31,638 nucleotides of DNA from a virus, in IMG/VR virus record IMGVR_UViG_3300007539_000108, positions 1 through 31,638 of that record; one strand, given 5' to 3'. The notes beneath the pieces are model-generated. The model did not search any database and was not told where the DNA came from. It saw only the letters and a list, made by a program, of their open reading frames with translations. Both the position numbers and the translations under genes were made by a program. Shown here piece by piece: positions 15,911-24,442 of the stretch (position 1 is the first letter of the stretch; each line of letters opens with the position of its first letter).

Positions 15911-16462
15911 ATGGCGAGCAATTCACCTTGGTCAAAACAATTATCAAATAGAAATTATCTTTCTCCAGTAGGATTTAAATTTTTAATTACAAAAATACCA
16001 AAGGTTGAATTTTTTTCAAACTCTGCTGAGATACCTGGAATTAATTTGGGTATTTCTGCTCAACCTTCTTATTTAAAAAGTATTCCAGTTCCTGGTGATA
16101 ATATTACATATGAAGATCTTTCTCTTGAGTTTTTTGTTGATGAAAATTTAGAAAACTATATAGAAGTTCATAATTGGATAAGAGGTCTTGGATTTCCATA
16201 TAGTGTTCAAGAATTTATGGATTTAAAAAAAGATGATGAATATTATCCAGATAATGATTCTAGAAATCCATACAATGAATATTCTGATGCTTCTTTATTA
16301 ATATACAATAGTAATTTTAATATTATATCAAAAATTAACTTTAAAGATGTTTTCCCTATAAGTTTATCTCCAGTAAGATTTAATGCAAAAGAGGAAGATA
16401 TAACTTATGTAACTGCTAATATCACTTTTAAATATACAATTTATGATATAGAAGTTTATTAA
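15911..16462 (+). CDS. 3: Tail-tube-fold protein at the gp3 position (tail completion)
   Basis: 183 residues from ATG 15911; the in-frame extension back to 15872 would start inside the terminator and is rejected. The layout (NYLSPVGFKFLITKIPKVEFF, SAEIPGINLG, TYEDLSLEFFVDENLENYIE, then VHNWIRGLGFP) has the same order of elements as the tube protein gp19: an N-terminal strand pair, the 'sANIPG' loop, a long strand, then the 'W..GLGFP' segment. T4-like cyanophages usually annotate the gene between 23 and uvsY as gp3, the protein that ends the tube and stabilises the sheath. gp54 would be an alternative tube-like tail protein. The fold is well supported; which of the two is less sure. Confidence 0.65.
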   Translation: MASNSPWSKQLSNRNYLSPVGFKFLITKIPKVEFFSNSAEIPGINLGISAQPSYLKSIPVPGDNITYEDLSLEFFVDENLENYIEVHNWIRGLGFPYSVQEFMDLKKDDEYYPDNDSRNPYNEYSDASLLIYNSNFNIISKINFKDVFPISLSPVRFNAKEEDITYVTANITFKYTIYDIEVY

Positions 16463-16464
16463 TT

Positions 16465-16893
16465 ATGAATCTTGACGAAATACAATCATTATGGGAAAAG
16501 GACTCAATAATTGACCAAGACAACTTGCATAAAGAGTCAATTAAAATACCAGTTCTTCACTCAAAATATTATAAAATTTATAACAATATCTTATTACTAA
16601 AAAAAGTAGAAGAAAATAAATTTAATATATTAAAAAAAGAAAAATGGTTATATTATTCTGGAAAATCGGATCCAGAAGTATATAAAGAAAATCCTTTTGA
16701 TTATAAGGTATTAAGACAAGACATAGATAAGTATATGGATGCAGACGAAGAAATTATCAAGTCTCTATCTAAACTTGAATATTATCAAACTATGTTAAAT
16801 TATCTTGATAGTATTTTAAAAACAATATTAAACAGAACATATCAAATAAAAAACTCAATTGAGTTTATAAAATTTACTGCTGGTTATGGCTGA
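16465..16893 (+). CDS. uvsY: Recombination mediator UvsY
   Basis: 142 residues (T4 UvsY about 137), helical and lysine-rich. The start MNLDEIQSLWEKDSIIDQDN with the following ESIKIPVLHSKYYKIYNN matches UvsY closely, as does the later WLYYSGKSDPEVYKENPF. UvsY is the hexameric mediator that loads UvsX onto gp32-coated single-stranded DNA. It overlaps uvsW by eight bases, and uvsX lies at the end of the window, so both partners are present. Very AT-rich coding sequence. Confidence 0.93.
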   Translation: MNLDEIQSLWEKDSIIDQDNLHKESIKIPVLHSKYYKIYNNILLLKKVEENKFNILKKEKWLYYSGKSDPEVYKENPFDYKVLRQDIDKYMDADEEIIKSLSKLEYYQTMLNYLDSILKTILNRTYQIKNSIEFIKFTAGYG

Positions 16894-18349
16894 TATTACT
16901 ATACAAAAGAAAAACGAAGTCTATTTAAAAGTTCAAACTGAGCCACATATTCACCAAGAGTTGTCTGAATATTTTACTTTTGAGGTTCCTGGTGCAAAGT
17001 TTATGCCTCAATACAGAAACAAATATTGGGACGGAAAGATAAGACTTTATAGTAACTATAATGGAGAAATATATGTTGGTCTTTTAGATAAAATCATATC
17101 TTGGGCGAAAAAAGCAAACTATACAGTTGAGTTTAAACATAATAAGTTTTATGGAGATCCTTTTGAACAAAATGAACTAATTTCATTTGAAGGTGTTTCA
17201 GATTATATGAAAAGAATATGCAAATATGAACCAAGAGATTATCAATTAAATGCAGTTTATGATGCATTAAAGTATAACAGAAAACTTTTAATATCTCCCA
17301 CTGCTTCTGGCAAATCTTTGATGATTTATACTATAGTACGATATTTTACAGAAAAGGATAAAAAAATACTTTTAGTAGTACCAACAACCTCTCTTGTAGA
17401 GCAAATGTACAAAGACTTTGAAGACTATGGATGGGACTCTGATTTTTATTGTCATAAAATATATTCAGGAAAGGATAAAGAAACAAATAAAAATGTAGTA
17501 ATTACAACTTGGCAGTCAATTTATAACTTAAACAAAAGTTTTTTTGAAGATTATGATGTTGTAATTGGGGATGAAGCGCATCAGTTTAAGTCAAAGTCCT
17601 TAATAGGGATTATGACCAAGCTACATAGTACAAAGTACCGTTATGGATTTACTGGAACTTTAGACGGGTCACAGACGCATAAATGGGTGCTTGAAGGTCT
17701 TTTTGGCCCATCATATAAAGTAACCCAAACAAAAGAATTAATTGATAAAGGTCATTTATCAAAATTAAATATAAAAATTTTACTTCTTAAACATAATGAA
17801 CATAAATTTGATGAATATGAAGAAGAAATACAATATCTAATCAATCATAATAAAAGAAATAAATTTATAAAAAATTTAGTTATAGATTTAAAAGGAAATA
17901 GTTTGGTATTGTTTAATAGAGTAGAGTCTCACGGATATCCACTATATGAACTTATAAATAATTCAGTTGAAGACAAAAGAAAAGTATTTTTTGTCTATGG
18001 TGGTGTAAAAACAGAAGAAAGAGAAAAAGTAAGAGAAATTACAGAAAAAGAAAATAATGCAATTATTGTTGCATCTTATGGAACTTTTTCCACAGGTATT
18101 AATATTAAAAACTTACATAATGTAATCTTCGCTTCTCCATCTAAATCAAAAATTAGAAATCTTCAATCTATTGGTAGAGTTCTTAGAAAAGGAAAAGATA
18201 AAACAAAAGCAGTATTGTATGATATAGCAGATGATATTACATATAAATCTAGAAAAAATTATACTCTTAATCATTTAATAGAAAGAATAAAAATATATAA
18301 TGAAGAAAATTTTAATTATGATATTATTCAAATAAATTTTAAAGAATAA
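16886..18349 (+). CDS. uvsW: UvsW helicase
   Basis: 487 residues (T4 about 503). Superfamily 2 helicase with Q-motif-like PRDYQLNAV (116-124), Walker A SPTASGKSLM (137-146), DEAH box in IGDEAHQF (229-232), motif III FTGTLDG and motif VI QSIGRVLRKGKDK. The N-terminal domain includes FEVPGAKFMPQYRNKYWDGK, typical of UvsW. It unwinds R-loops and branched recombination intermediates, switching replication from origin- to recombination-dependent initiation. The start overlaps uvsY by eight bases. Intact. Confidence 0.95.
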   Translation: MADITIQKKNEVYLKVQTEPHIHQELSEYFTFEVPGAKFMPQYRNKYWDGKIRLYSNYNGEIYVGLLDKIISWAKKANYTVEFKHNKFYGDPFEQNELISFEGVSDYMKRICKYEPRDYQLNAVYDALKYNRKLLISPTASGKSLMIYTIVRYFTEKDKKILLVVPTTSLVEQMYKDFEDYGWDSDFYCHKIYSGKDKETNKNVVITTWQSIYNLNKSFFEDYDVVIGDEAHQFKSKSLIGIMTKLHSTKYRYGFTGTLDGSQTHKWVLEGLFGPSYKVTQTKELIDKGHLSKLNIKILLLKHNEHKFDEYEEEIQYLINHNKRNKFIKNLVIDLKGNSLVLFNRVESHGYPLYELINNSVEDKRKVFFVYGGVKTEEREKVREITEKENNAIIVASYGTFSTGINIKNLHNVIFASPSKSKIRNLQSIGRVLRKGKDKTKAVLYDIADDITYKSRKNYTLNHLIERIKIYNEENFNYDIIQINFKE

Positions 18350-18350
18350 A

Positions 18351-18743
18351 ATGGAAAAAGATTTTTATGCATCAATAAAAATAATTTCTGGTGAAGAAAT
18401 ATTTTCAAAAGTCTGTTCTTATGATGAGAATGACAGTAATGTTTTAATGATTGAAAATCCTGTAGTAATTGAAGAAATAAGTATAAAAGAGTTTAAAAAA
18501 ACTGCACTTAGATTTGAACCTTGGTTTAAATTTTCTACTGAATCCATTTTTATTTTAGATATGGATAAAATTGTAACAATAACAGAAGTTGATGAGCCTA
18601 TATTAATAAATCTTTATAATAAATATCTTAGAGAAAAAGATAGAGTTACAACTAAATCTGAATTGAACCCTGATATGGGATACATTTCTTCAGTATCTAA
18701 AGCAAGAGATATTTTAGAAAAGCTCTATAACTCTAGTTCCTAA
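18351..18743 (+). CDS. Small Sm-like beta protein, paralogue 1
   Basis: 130 residues, function unknown. The pattern is IKIISGEEIFSKV, then a strand, ENPVVI, a loop, FEPWFKFSTESIFILD, and MDKIVTITEVDEPILINLYNKYL. It aligns by eye with the two small proteins at 26916 and 27208: 'sGEEi...V', 'NP', 'W', 'D.I.tITEp....i..Y'. The five-strand layout with a closing 'I-T-I-T-E' strand is like an Sm/Lsm barrel, a family that often binds RNA; that is inference. This copy adds a C-terminal tail (KSELNPDMGYISSVSKARDI). It starts one base after the uvsW stop and is followed by the gp55 promoter. Confidence 0.75.
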   Translation: MEKDFYASIKIISGEEIFSKVCSYDENDSNVLMIENPVVIEEISIKEFKKTALRFEPWFKFSTESIFILDMDKIVTITEVDEPILINLYNKYLREKDRVTTKSELNPDMGYISSVSKARDILEKLYNSSS

Positions 18744-18791
18744 AATATATCTTGAAAACCCACAGAGTTATTTTAGTCATTATTTGAGGAC

Positions 18792-18821
18792 TTGTCAAGT
18801 ATTTAATTTATGTGGTATAAT
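18792..18821 (+). promoter_or_regulatory. Sigma70-like promoter for gp55/gp47/gp46
   Basis: TTGTCA (18792-18797), 18-base spacer, TATAAT (18816-18821) with an extended -10 TG at 18813-18814. It lies in the 101-base gap before gp55. The -35 is the core of an 11-base palindrome, ACTTGTCAAGT (18790-18800). A host-sigma promoter makes sense for the gene that encodes the late sigma factor. Confidence 0.8.
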
Positions 18822-18844
18822 CTTAACAAAGTAAAATATAAAAG

Positions 18845-19312
18845 ATGAGTAAATCAAAAAAGAATCCACATTATGTAAATAATAAAGATTTTCACGATGC
18901 ATTAGTTGCATATAAAAAGAAAGTTGATAGAGCAAAAGAAAAAGGAGAGAAAAAACCAAGAATTACTAACTATCTTGGTGATTGTTTTTTAAAAATTGCT
19001 ACACACCTTTCATATAGACCAAATTTTGTTAATTATATGTTTAGGGAAGATATGATTAGCGACGGTGTTGAAAATTGTGTTCAATACATAGATAGGTTTG
19101 ATGTAAATAGAACAAATCCTTTTGCATACTTTACTCAAATTGTTTATTATGCATTTTTGCGTAGAATACAAAGAGAGAAAAGACAGATGGAGATAAAAGA
19201 AAAAATTATTGAGCGTAGTGGTTTTGAAGAAGTTTTTTCTTCTGATGAAAGTGGATTTAATTCTGACTATAATACAATCAAAGAAAACGTTCATATTAAA
19301 CTTTATCAATGA
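18845..19312 (+). CDS. 55: Late-transcription sigma factor gp55
   Basis: 155 residues (T4 gp55 about 185). Conserved features: NPHYVNNKDFHDALVAYKKK near the start, PRITNYLGDCFLKIATHLSY, and a sigma region-2-like stretch NPFAYFTQIVYYAFLRRIQR (91-110) followed by EKRQ. It reprograms host RNA polymerase to TATAAATA late promoters, several of which are in this window. From memory, T4 gp55 ends in a hydrophobic clamp-binding motif (LDFLFE-like); no such motif is evident at this C-terminus. A sigma70-like promoter sits just upstream. ATGA overlap with gp47. Confidence 0.93.
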   Translation: MSKSKKNPHYVNNKDFHDALVAYKKKVDRAKEKGEKKPRITNYLGDCFLKIATHLSYRPNFVNYMFREDMISDGVENCVQYIDRFDVNRTNPFAYFTQIVYYAFLRRIQREKRQMEIKEKIIERSGFEEVFSSDESGFNSDYNTIKENVHIKLYQ

Positions 19313-20352
19313 AACTTGGGTTAATTACAGATACTCATTATAATTTTAAAAAAGCTAATAAATCTTTTCACGAATATTTTGCAAAGTTTTACAGTGAAAT
19401 ATTTTTTCCTATTTTAGAAGAAAGAAATATTGAAACTGTTATTCATCTTGGAGATGCTTTTGATAATAGAAAAGGTATTGACTATTGGGCTCTTGAATGG
19501 GCGCAAAGAAATGTATATGATAAATTTAATGAATTGGGAATTACTGTTTATAATATAGTTGGAAATCACGATGCATATCATAAAAATACAAATTTCATCA
19601 ATTCTGTAGATTTATTACTTCAAGAATATAAGAATGTAATACCAATATCCAAACCAAAAGAAATATGTATTGATGGTTTAGATACTTTAATGTTACCTTG
19701 GATATGTGAAGATAACCAAAAAGAAATAGACAATTTAATTAAAAACTCACAAGCAAAGGTTGTTTTTGGACATTTAGAGCTTTCTGGGTTTGCTGCTTAT
19801 CCAGGACACATCCAAATCGAAGGAATGGATCCTTCTGGGCTTAAAAAATTTGATAGAGTATTTTCTGGACATTATCATACAAAGAGCAATATCGGATCTA
19901 TTCATTATCTTGGAAACCCATATCAAATGTTTTGGAATGATGTTAATGATACTAGAGGGTTTCATATATTTGACACTTCAACTTATGAGTTAGAATACTT
20001 TAAAAATTATTTTAATATGTTTGAAAAAATATATTATGATGAAGATAAAGTATTTGGTGTTGATTATTCTTATGTTCGGGGAAAAATTATTAAAGTAGTT
20101 GTTCATAAAAAAACAAAACAAATTTTATTTGATAAGTTTATTGATGATCTTTTAAAGATTGGACCTTTGGATTTAAAGGTGGTTGAAGTTATTGATATTG
20201 ATGATGGTACGGTGGATGTTAGTGAAATCACATCAGAGGACACTATTTCTATTTTAGATAAATATGTAGAAGAATCTGATTTTGATCTAAATAAAGATAT
20301 GGTAAAAAAAGTACTTAGAGAAGTTTATAAAGAAGCTTTAGAATTGGGATAA
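19309..20352 (+). CDS. 47: Recombination endonuclease subunit gp47 (Mre11-like)
   Basis: 347 residues (T4 about 339). Calcineurin-type phosphoesterase motifs in order: I ITDTHYNF (D8, H10), II VIHLGDAFDNRK, III VGNHDAY (N86, H87, D88), IV FGHLELSGFAAYPG, V SGHYHTKS. With gp46 it forms the SbcCD/Mre11-Rad50-type nuclease that resects DNA ends for recombination and host DNA breakdown. The start overlaps gp55 (ATGA) and the stop overlaps the next gene (TAATG). Its partner gp46 follows after one small inserted gene. Confidence 0.96.
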   Translation: MKLGLITDTHYNFKKANKSFHEYFAKFYSEIFFPILEERNIETVIHLGDAFDNRKGIDYWALEWAQRNVYDKFNELGITVYNIVGNHDAYHKNTNFINSVDLLLQEYKNVIPISKPKEICIDGLDTLMLPWICEDNQKEIDNLIKNSQAKVVFGHLELSGFAAYPGHIQIEGMDPSGLKKFDRVFSGHYHTKSNIGSIHYLGNPYQMFWNDVNDTRGFHIFDTSTYELEYFKNYFNMFEKIYYDEDKVFGVDYSYVRGKIIKVVVHKKTKQILFDKFIDDLLKIGPLDLKVVEVIDIDDGTVDVSEITSEDTISILDKYVEESDFDLNKDMVKKVLREVYKEALELG

Positions 20353-20639
20353 TGTATATACTTGCAATAAAAGGAAAGGAAGAGGAAGGTGCTTATGCAG
20401 TAACAGATGCGGACGGAGAGAAAGCTTTGTATCTATTTGAAGAGGAGGATGATGCTGTAAGGTATGCTGGACTATTAGAAGCAGAAGATTATCCTTTAAT
20501 GTCGGTTGTAGAGGTTGAAGATGAAGTTGCAATAAAGACTTGTGAAATGTATGGATATCATTATGTTATAATTAATCAAGATGAACTTGTAATACCTCCT
20601 AGAGAATATGATTTTATTCAAACGAATAGCTTATCGTAA
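20352..20639 (+). CDS. DUF3110-type small protein between gp47 and gp46
   Basis: 95 residues. MYILAIKGKEEEGAYAVTD, followed by KALYLFEEEDDAVRYAGLLE and AEDYPLMSVVEVEDE, resembles the DUF3110 family, which I know mainly from cyanobacteria and their phages; members share the 'l.F..edDA.RYA.lLea.d.P' core. The function is unknown. It is embedded in the recombination operon: its start shares one base with the gp47 stop and its end overlaps the gp46 start by 32 bases, so all three are likely translated together. It is one of the better clues to a cyanobacterial host. Confidence 0.75.
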   Translation: MYILAIKGKEEEGAYAVTDADGEKALYLFEEEDDAVRYAGLLEAEDYPLMSVVEVEDEVAIKTCEMYGYHYVIINQDELVIPPREYDFIQTNSLS

Positions 20640-22323
20640 CTTTTTATCTTCTGGAAATACTCCAACGGAAATTTTCTTGAATGTAAGCGAAAATACATTA
20701 ATTGTTGGTCACAATGGATCTGGTAAAAGCACTTTACTTGATGCATTATGTTTTGTTTTATTTAATAAAGCATTTCGTAAAATTAACAAATCCCAATTAG
20801 TTAATACTATTAATGAAAAAGATTGTGTAGTAGAAGTTGAGTTTTCAATATCAAATAAAGAATATAAAGTTATTCGTGGTATTAAACCAACTATCTTTGA
20901 GATATGGATTGATGGTGTCCTTCAAAATCAAAGTGCTTCATCAATGGATCAACAAAAATATCTTGAAGATATAGTACTTAAACTTAACTACCGATCATTC
21001 ACTCAAATTGTTATTTTGGGAAGTGCATCTTTTGTTCCATTTATGCAATTATCAACTTCTCATAGAAGAGAAGTTGTTGAAGATTTATTGGATATTAAAA
21101 TCTTTTCTTCAATGAATGTTATATTAAAGGAAAAAATTAAGAAGGTAAATGAAAAGATAAAAGAATTAGAAATTATTGATACCTCAATTGAAGAAAAAAT
21201 TTCAATGCAAGAAAAATTCATTGAAGAATTGGAAAAACGAGGCAAAAATGATATAGATCAAAATAACAAAAAAATTAAAACATTATTAGATGAAATTGAT
21301 TCATTCATTAATATTAATTTAGACTTGGATGAAAATATTAAAAATATAACAGAAGAACAAAAGAAAATTTCTGACGCATCAAATAAACTTAAAAAGTTAA
21401 ATAATCTGAAGGGAAAAATTACACAAAAAGCATCACAAGTATCAGAGCAATGTAATTTTTTTGCCAATAATACGGTTTGCCCTACTTGCACCCAAAATAT
21501 TGATGAAAAAACTAAATTAAATAAAATTGAAGAACTTAATGTTAAAAAGAATGAATTTGAAAATGGAATTCGGGATATAGAAACAACGATTATAGAAGAA
21601 GAAAAAAATCAAAAAAAGTTTTTAAACCTCTCTGATACTATTATAAAAATAAGTAATGAAATTGCTCAAAACAATACTAAAATATCATTTAGCCAAAGAC
21701 ATATCAAAGAACTTGAATATGAAATTCAAAAGACTTCCGAAAAACTTAAAAATAAAAATATTGAACACGAAAATTTAGAAAAATTAAAAAAAGAAAAAGA
21801 ACTTCTATTTAAGAAAAAATCAAAATATAAAGAAGCAATTAATTACTTGGATTTTTCTCAATTTTTAATGAAAGATGGTGGAGTTAAGGCAAAGATAATT
21901 AAAAAATATATTCCATTAATGAATCAGCAGGTCAATAAGTATTTGCAAATGATGGATTTTTATATTAATTTTACCTTTGATGAAGAGTTTAAAGAAAATA
22001 TAAAATCTCCAATGCACGATGACTTTAGTTATGATAGTTTTAGTGAGGGTGAGAAAATGAGAATTAATCTTGCAATACTTTTTACTTGGAGAGAAATTGC
22101 AAAAATGAAAAATTCTATCAATACAAATCTTTTAATTATGGATGAAGTTTTTGATAGTTCTCTTGATATGAGTGGGACTGATTATTTTACTAAAATTATA
22201 AAATATGTAGTAAAGGATTCTAATGTATTTGTAATATCTCACAAAGTTGATGAATTGACTGATAAATTTGATTCCGTTATACAATTTAAAAAAGTTAAAG
22301 GTTTTAGTAAAATTATATCTTGA
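20608..22323 (+). CDS. 46: Recombination endonuclease subunit gp46 (Rad50-like)
   Basis: 571 residues (T4 about 560). SMC-type ATPase: Walker A VGHNGSGKST (34-42), a long heptad-rich coiled coil (about 160-410) interrupted by a zinc hook CPTC (291-294), ABC signature FSEGEKMRI (478-486) and Walker B NLLIMDEVFDSS with D512/E513. It pairs with gp47. The start at 20608 lies 32 bases inside the preceding DUF3110 gene, giving the standard beginning ILFKRIAYRNFLSSGN. Intact from end to end. Its stop codon overlaps the -35 box of the next promoter. Confidence 0.96.
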   Translation: MILFKRIAYRNFLSSGNTPTEIFLNVSENTLIVGHNGSGKSTLLDALCFVLFNKAFRKINKSQLVNTINEKDCVVEVEFSISNKEYKVIRGIKPTIFEIWIDGVLQNQSASSMDQQKYLEDIVLKLNYRSFTQIVILGSASFVPFMQLSTSHRREVVEDLLDIKIFSSMNVILKEKIKKVNEKIKELEIIDTSIEEKISMQEKFIEELEKRGKNDIDQNNKKIKTLLDEIDSFININLDLDENIKNITEEQKKISDASNKLKKLNNLKGKITQKASQVSEQCNFFANNTVCPTCTQNIDEKTKLNKIEELNVKKNEFENGIRDIETTIIEEEKNQKKFLNLSDTIIKISNEIAQNNTKISFSQRHIKELEYEIQKTSEKLKNKNIEHENLEKLKKEKELLFKKKSKYKEAINYLDFSQFLMKDGGVKAKIIKKYIPLMNQQVNKYLQMMDFYINFTFDEEFKENIKSPMHDDFSYDSFSEGEKMRINLAILFTWREIAKMKNSINTNLLIMDEVFDSSLDMSGTDYFTKIIKYVVKDSNVFVISHKVDELTDKFDSVIQFKKVKGFSKIIS

Positions 22324-22348
22324 CCTTTTTGCTGAAAGATGCTATTCT
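22320..22348 (+). promoter_or_regulatory. Sigma70-like promoter for the DUF3310-gp45-gp44 block
   Basis: TTGACC (22320-22325), 17-base spacer, TATTCT (22343-22348), with an extended -10 TG at 22340-22341. The -35 overlaps the gp46 stop codon. It lies 30 bases before the DUF3310 ATG and upstream of the clamp and clamp loader. Confidence 0.75.
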
Positions 22349-22378
22349 AGTTTTGAGAGTTTATTGTTTTTGATTAAA

Positions 22379-22789
22379 ATGGATGAATATCCTTATAGCG
22401 GAGTAGAATATACATTCTCTGTAAATGAGAATGATATGATCAATATAGATAAAAAAAATATTTCAAAAAAATATGAAATAACAAATCAAAATGGATTTTG
22501 GAAATATAATGAAGATAAAATCCTAAAAGAAATCAAAGAATATCTTGGAAGTACTTATAAATCTCATTATACTTCTCAAGAATCTAAAACTCAAACTCTT
22601 GATCTGATTGAGAGTATTGGCGATGCAGAACCATTTTGTCGCAGTAATGCAATTAAATATCTTTCTCGTTTTGGGAAGAAGAATGGTAAATCAAAGATGG
22701 ACATTCTGAAGGCAATCCATTATTGTATTCTTCTTTACCATTTTGCTGGACTTTGTAATGAAACTAAGAACCCCTATGAAACTTTCTGA
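22379..22789 (+). CDS. DUF3310-containing small protein
   Basis: 136 residues from ATG 22379; the longer frame back to 22268 overlaps gp46 and the promoter and is rejected. Residues 74-125 match the DUF3310 core: LIESIGDAEPFCRSNAIKYL, SRFGKKNGKSKMDILKAIHY, then hydrophobic residues. The domain is common in phages, including within the T7 gene 1.7 nucleotide kinase, but its own activity is not established. The N-terminal 70 residues are acidic and poorly conserved. The gene overlaps the gp45 start by 14 bases and so is linked to the replisome genes. Confidence 0.78.
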   Translation: MDEYPYSGVEYTFSVNENDMINIDKKNISKKYEITNQNGFWKYNEDKILKEIKEYLGSTYKSHYTSQESKTQTLDLIESIGDAEPFCRSNAIKYLSRFGKKNGKSKMDILKAIHYCILLYHFAGLCNETKNPYETF

Positions 22790-23438
22790 TAAAACACTTT
22801 CCATTTTAAAAAACTTTTCTAGTATTAATCAGTCAATTTTGGTTAAATCTGGAAATAAAATTCGTACAATGTCTATAATGAAGACTATTCTTGCAGAAGC
22901 AGAAGTTGATGAGTATTTCCCAAAAGATTTTGCTGTTTATGATTTGAATCAATTTTTAAATGGTCTTTCTCTTCATCAAGATCCAGATTTAGATTTTGAT
23001 AACGATAAGTATGTAATTATTAGAGAAGGAAAAAGAAAAGTAAAATATTTCTTTGCAGATCCTGAAGTTATTGTTTCTCCACCCGATAAAGAAATTTCAC
23101 TTCCAAGTAAAGATATTTGTTTTCAACTTGAACACTCACAATTAGATAAAATTAAAAAAGCTGCAGCGGTATATCAATTAGACGATTTTTCTGCTATTGG
23201 TGAGAATGGAACAATTCGTTTGGTTGTTCGTGATAAAAAGAATGACTCATCTACTGAATATTCAATTGATGTAGGAGAAACTGATAGAGATTTTATTTTC
23301 AATTTTAAAGTTGAAAATTTGAAAATTATTCCTTCTTCTTATGATGTTGTAATGTCTTCAAAGTTGATTTCTCAATTTACAAACGAAAATTACAAATTAA
23401 ACTATTTTATTCCAATGGAGCCAGATTCAACTATTTGA
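22776..23438 (+). CDS. 45: Sliding clamp gp45
   Basis: 220 residues (T4 gp45 about 228). The start at 22776 gives MKLSDKTLSILKNFSSINQS, which lines up with T4 MKLSKDTTALLKNFATINSG. Upstream starts at 22758 (ATG) and 22743 (TTG) would add residues absent from the family. Further matches: VKSGNKIRTMSIMKTILAEA, PKDFAVYDLNQFLNGLSL and the C-terminal FTNENYKLNYFIPMEPDST. It forms the trimeric processivity ring for polymerase gp43 and, in T4, the mobile activator of late transcription with gp55. It overlaps the DUF3310 gene by 14 bases. Confidence 0.95.
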   Translation: MKLSDKTLSILKNFSSINQSILVKSGNKIRTMSIMKTILAEAEVDEYFPKDFAVYDLNQFLNGLSLHQDPDLDFDNDKYVIIREGKRKVKYFFADPEVIVSPPDKEISLPSKDICFQLEHSQLDKIKKAAAVYQLDDFSAIGENGTIRLVVRDKKNDSSTEYSIDVGETDRDFIFNFKVENLKIIPSSYDVVMSSKLISQFTNENYKLNYFIPMEPDSTI

Positions 23439-23482
23439 TATTGTTATTTGTTTCATAATAATAAAATTATATTTACTTTGCT

Positions 23483-24442
23483 ATGGAAATTACTGAAAAT
23501 AAGCCTTTTTTATGGGTAGAGGAGTGGGCACCAAAATCTGTTGAAGATTTGGTATTAAATAAAAACATTAAAGAATTTTTTCTCAAGGTTGAAAGAGATG
23601 GACAACTCAATCAAAATTTGATCCTTCAAGGAAGCCAAGGATGCGGTAAAACACAAACAATTAAAACATTATGTAATATTACCAAACAAGATGTTTTGTT
23701 CCTTAATGGTTCTTCCGAGGGTAGATATCTTGATACTATTCGTAATCAAGTTATTAATTTTGGAACAACTGTTTCAATGTTTAGTGATAAAAAGAAAGTT
23801 ATATTCTTTGATGAGTTTGATGGAACAACAAATGATGTAATGCTTTGTCTTCGTGGAGTTATAGAGCAACTTCATAAAAATGTTTGTTTTATTTTTACTT
23901 GCAATAATCTTAATAAAATTATTGATCCAATTAAGTCTAGATGTGCTGTTTTAAAATATACTCCGATTTCAAAAGAAGAAAAACCTCAAATGATGTCGGA
24001 TATTTTTAAAAGAGTTTGTTATATATTAGATCAAGAAAAAGTAGATTATGAAAAAAAAGTAATTCTTGAATTAGTTAAAAACCATTTTCCTGATATTAGA
24101 AGTTTATTAAATGTTTTACAACACTATTCTACTATTGGTAAGATTGATACTGGTATTCTTTCTACTATTTCTGATATTAGGATTGAGCCTTTAATTAAAA
24201 ATCTTAAAGATAAAAACTTTTCAGAAGTTAGAAGTTGGGTAGCATCTAATATTGATAATGACCCAGAAAAAATGTTAAGGTTGGTTTATGATTCTCTTTA
24301 CAAATATTTGGATGGACCAAGCATTGCTGCTTGTGTTTTGATTATTGCAAAATATCAATATCAGTCTGCATTTGTTTGTGATCAAGAAATTAACCTCTTA
24401 GCAGCATTAACAGAGTTAATGGTTGAGTGTAAATTTAAATGA
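23483..24442 (+). CDS. 44: Clamp loader large subunit gp44
   Basis: 319 residues, the same length as T4 gp44. AAA+ ATPase with Walker A LQGSQGCGKTQT (GCGKT around 53-57), Walker B VIFFDEFD (106-113), sensor-1 FTCNN (138-142) and the arginine-finger SRC motif (152-154). Four copies plus one gp62 load gp45 onto primer ends. The gap from gp45 is 44 bases with no clear Shine-Dalgarno, which is typical of genes subject to RegA translational control in T4; that control is inference here. ATGA overlap with the next small gene. Confidence 0.96.
   Translation: MEITENKPFLWVEEWAPKSVEDLVLNKNIKEFFLKVERDGQLNQNLILQGSQGCGKTQTIKTLCNITKQDVLFLNGSSEGRYLDTIRNQVINFGTTVSMFSDKKKVIFFDEFDGTTNDVMLCLRGVIEQLHKNVCFIFTCNNLNKIIDPIKSRCAVLKYTPISKEEKPQMMSDIFKRVCYILDQEKVDYEKKVILELVKNHFPDIRSLLNVLQHYSTIGKIDTGILSTISDIRIEPLIKNLKDKNFSEVRSWVASNIDNDPEKMLRLVYDSLYKYLDGPSIAACVLIIAKYQYQSAFVCDQEINLLAALTELMVECKFK

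Noticed and set aside
22743-22775. Longer N-terminus of gp45
   Set aside because: The start at 22776 reproduces the T4 gp45 N-terminus exactly in register; the extension lies in the DUF3310 gene.
23439-23482. Promoter between gp45 and gp44
   Set aside because: TTGATA, CATAAT and TATATT are present but at spacings of 13-14 bases or less; no acceptable pair.
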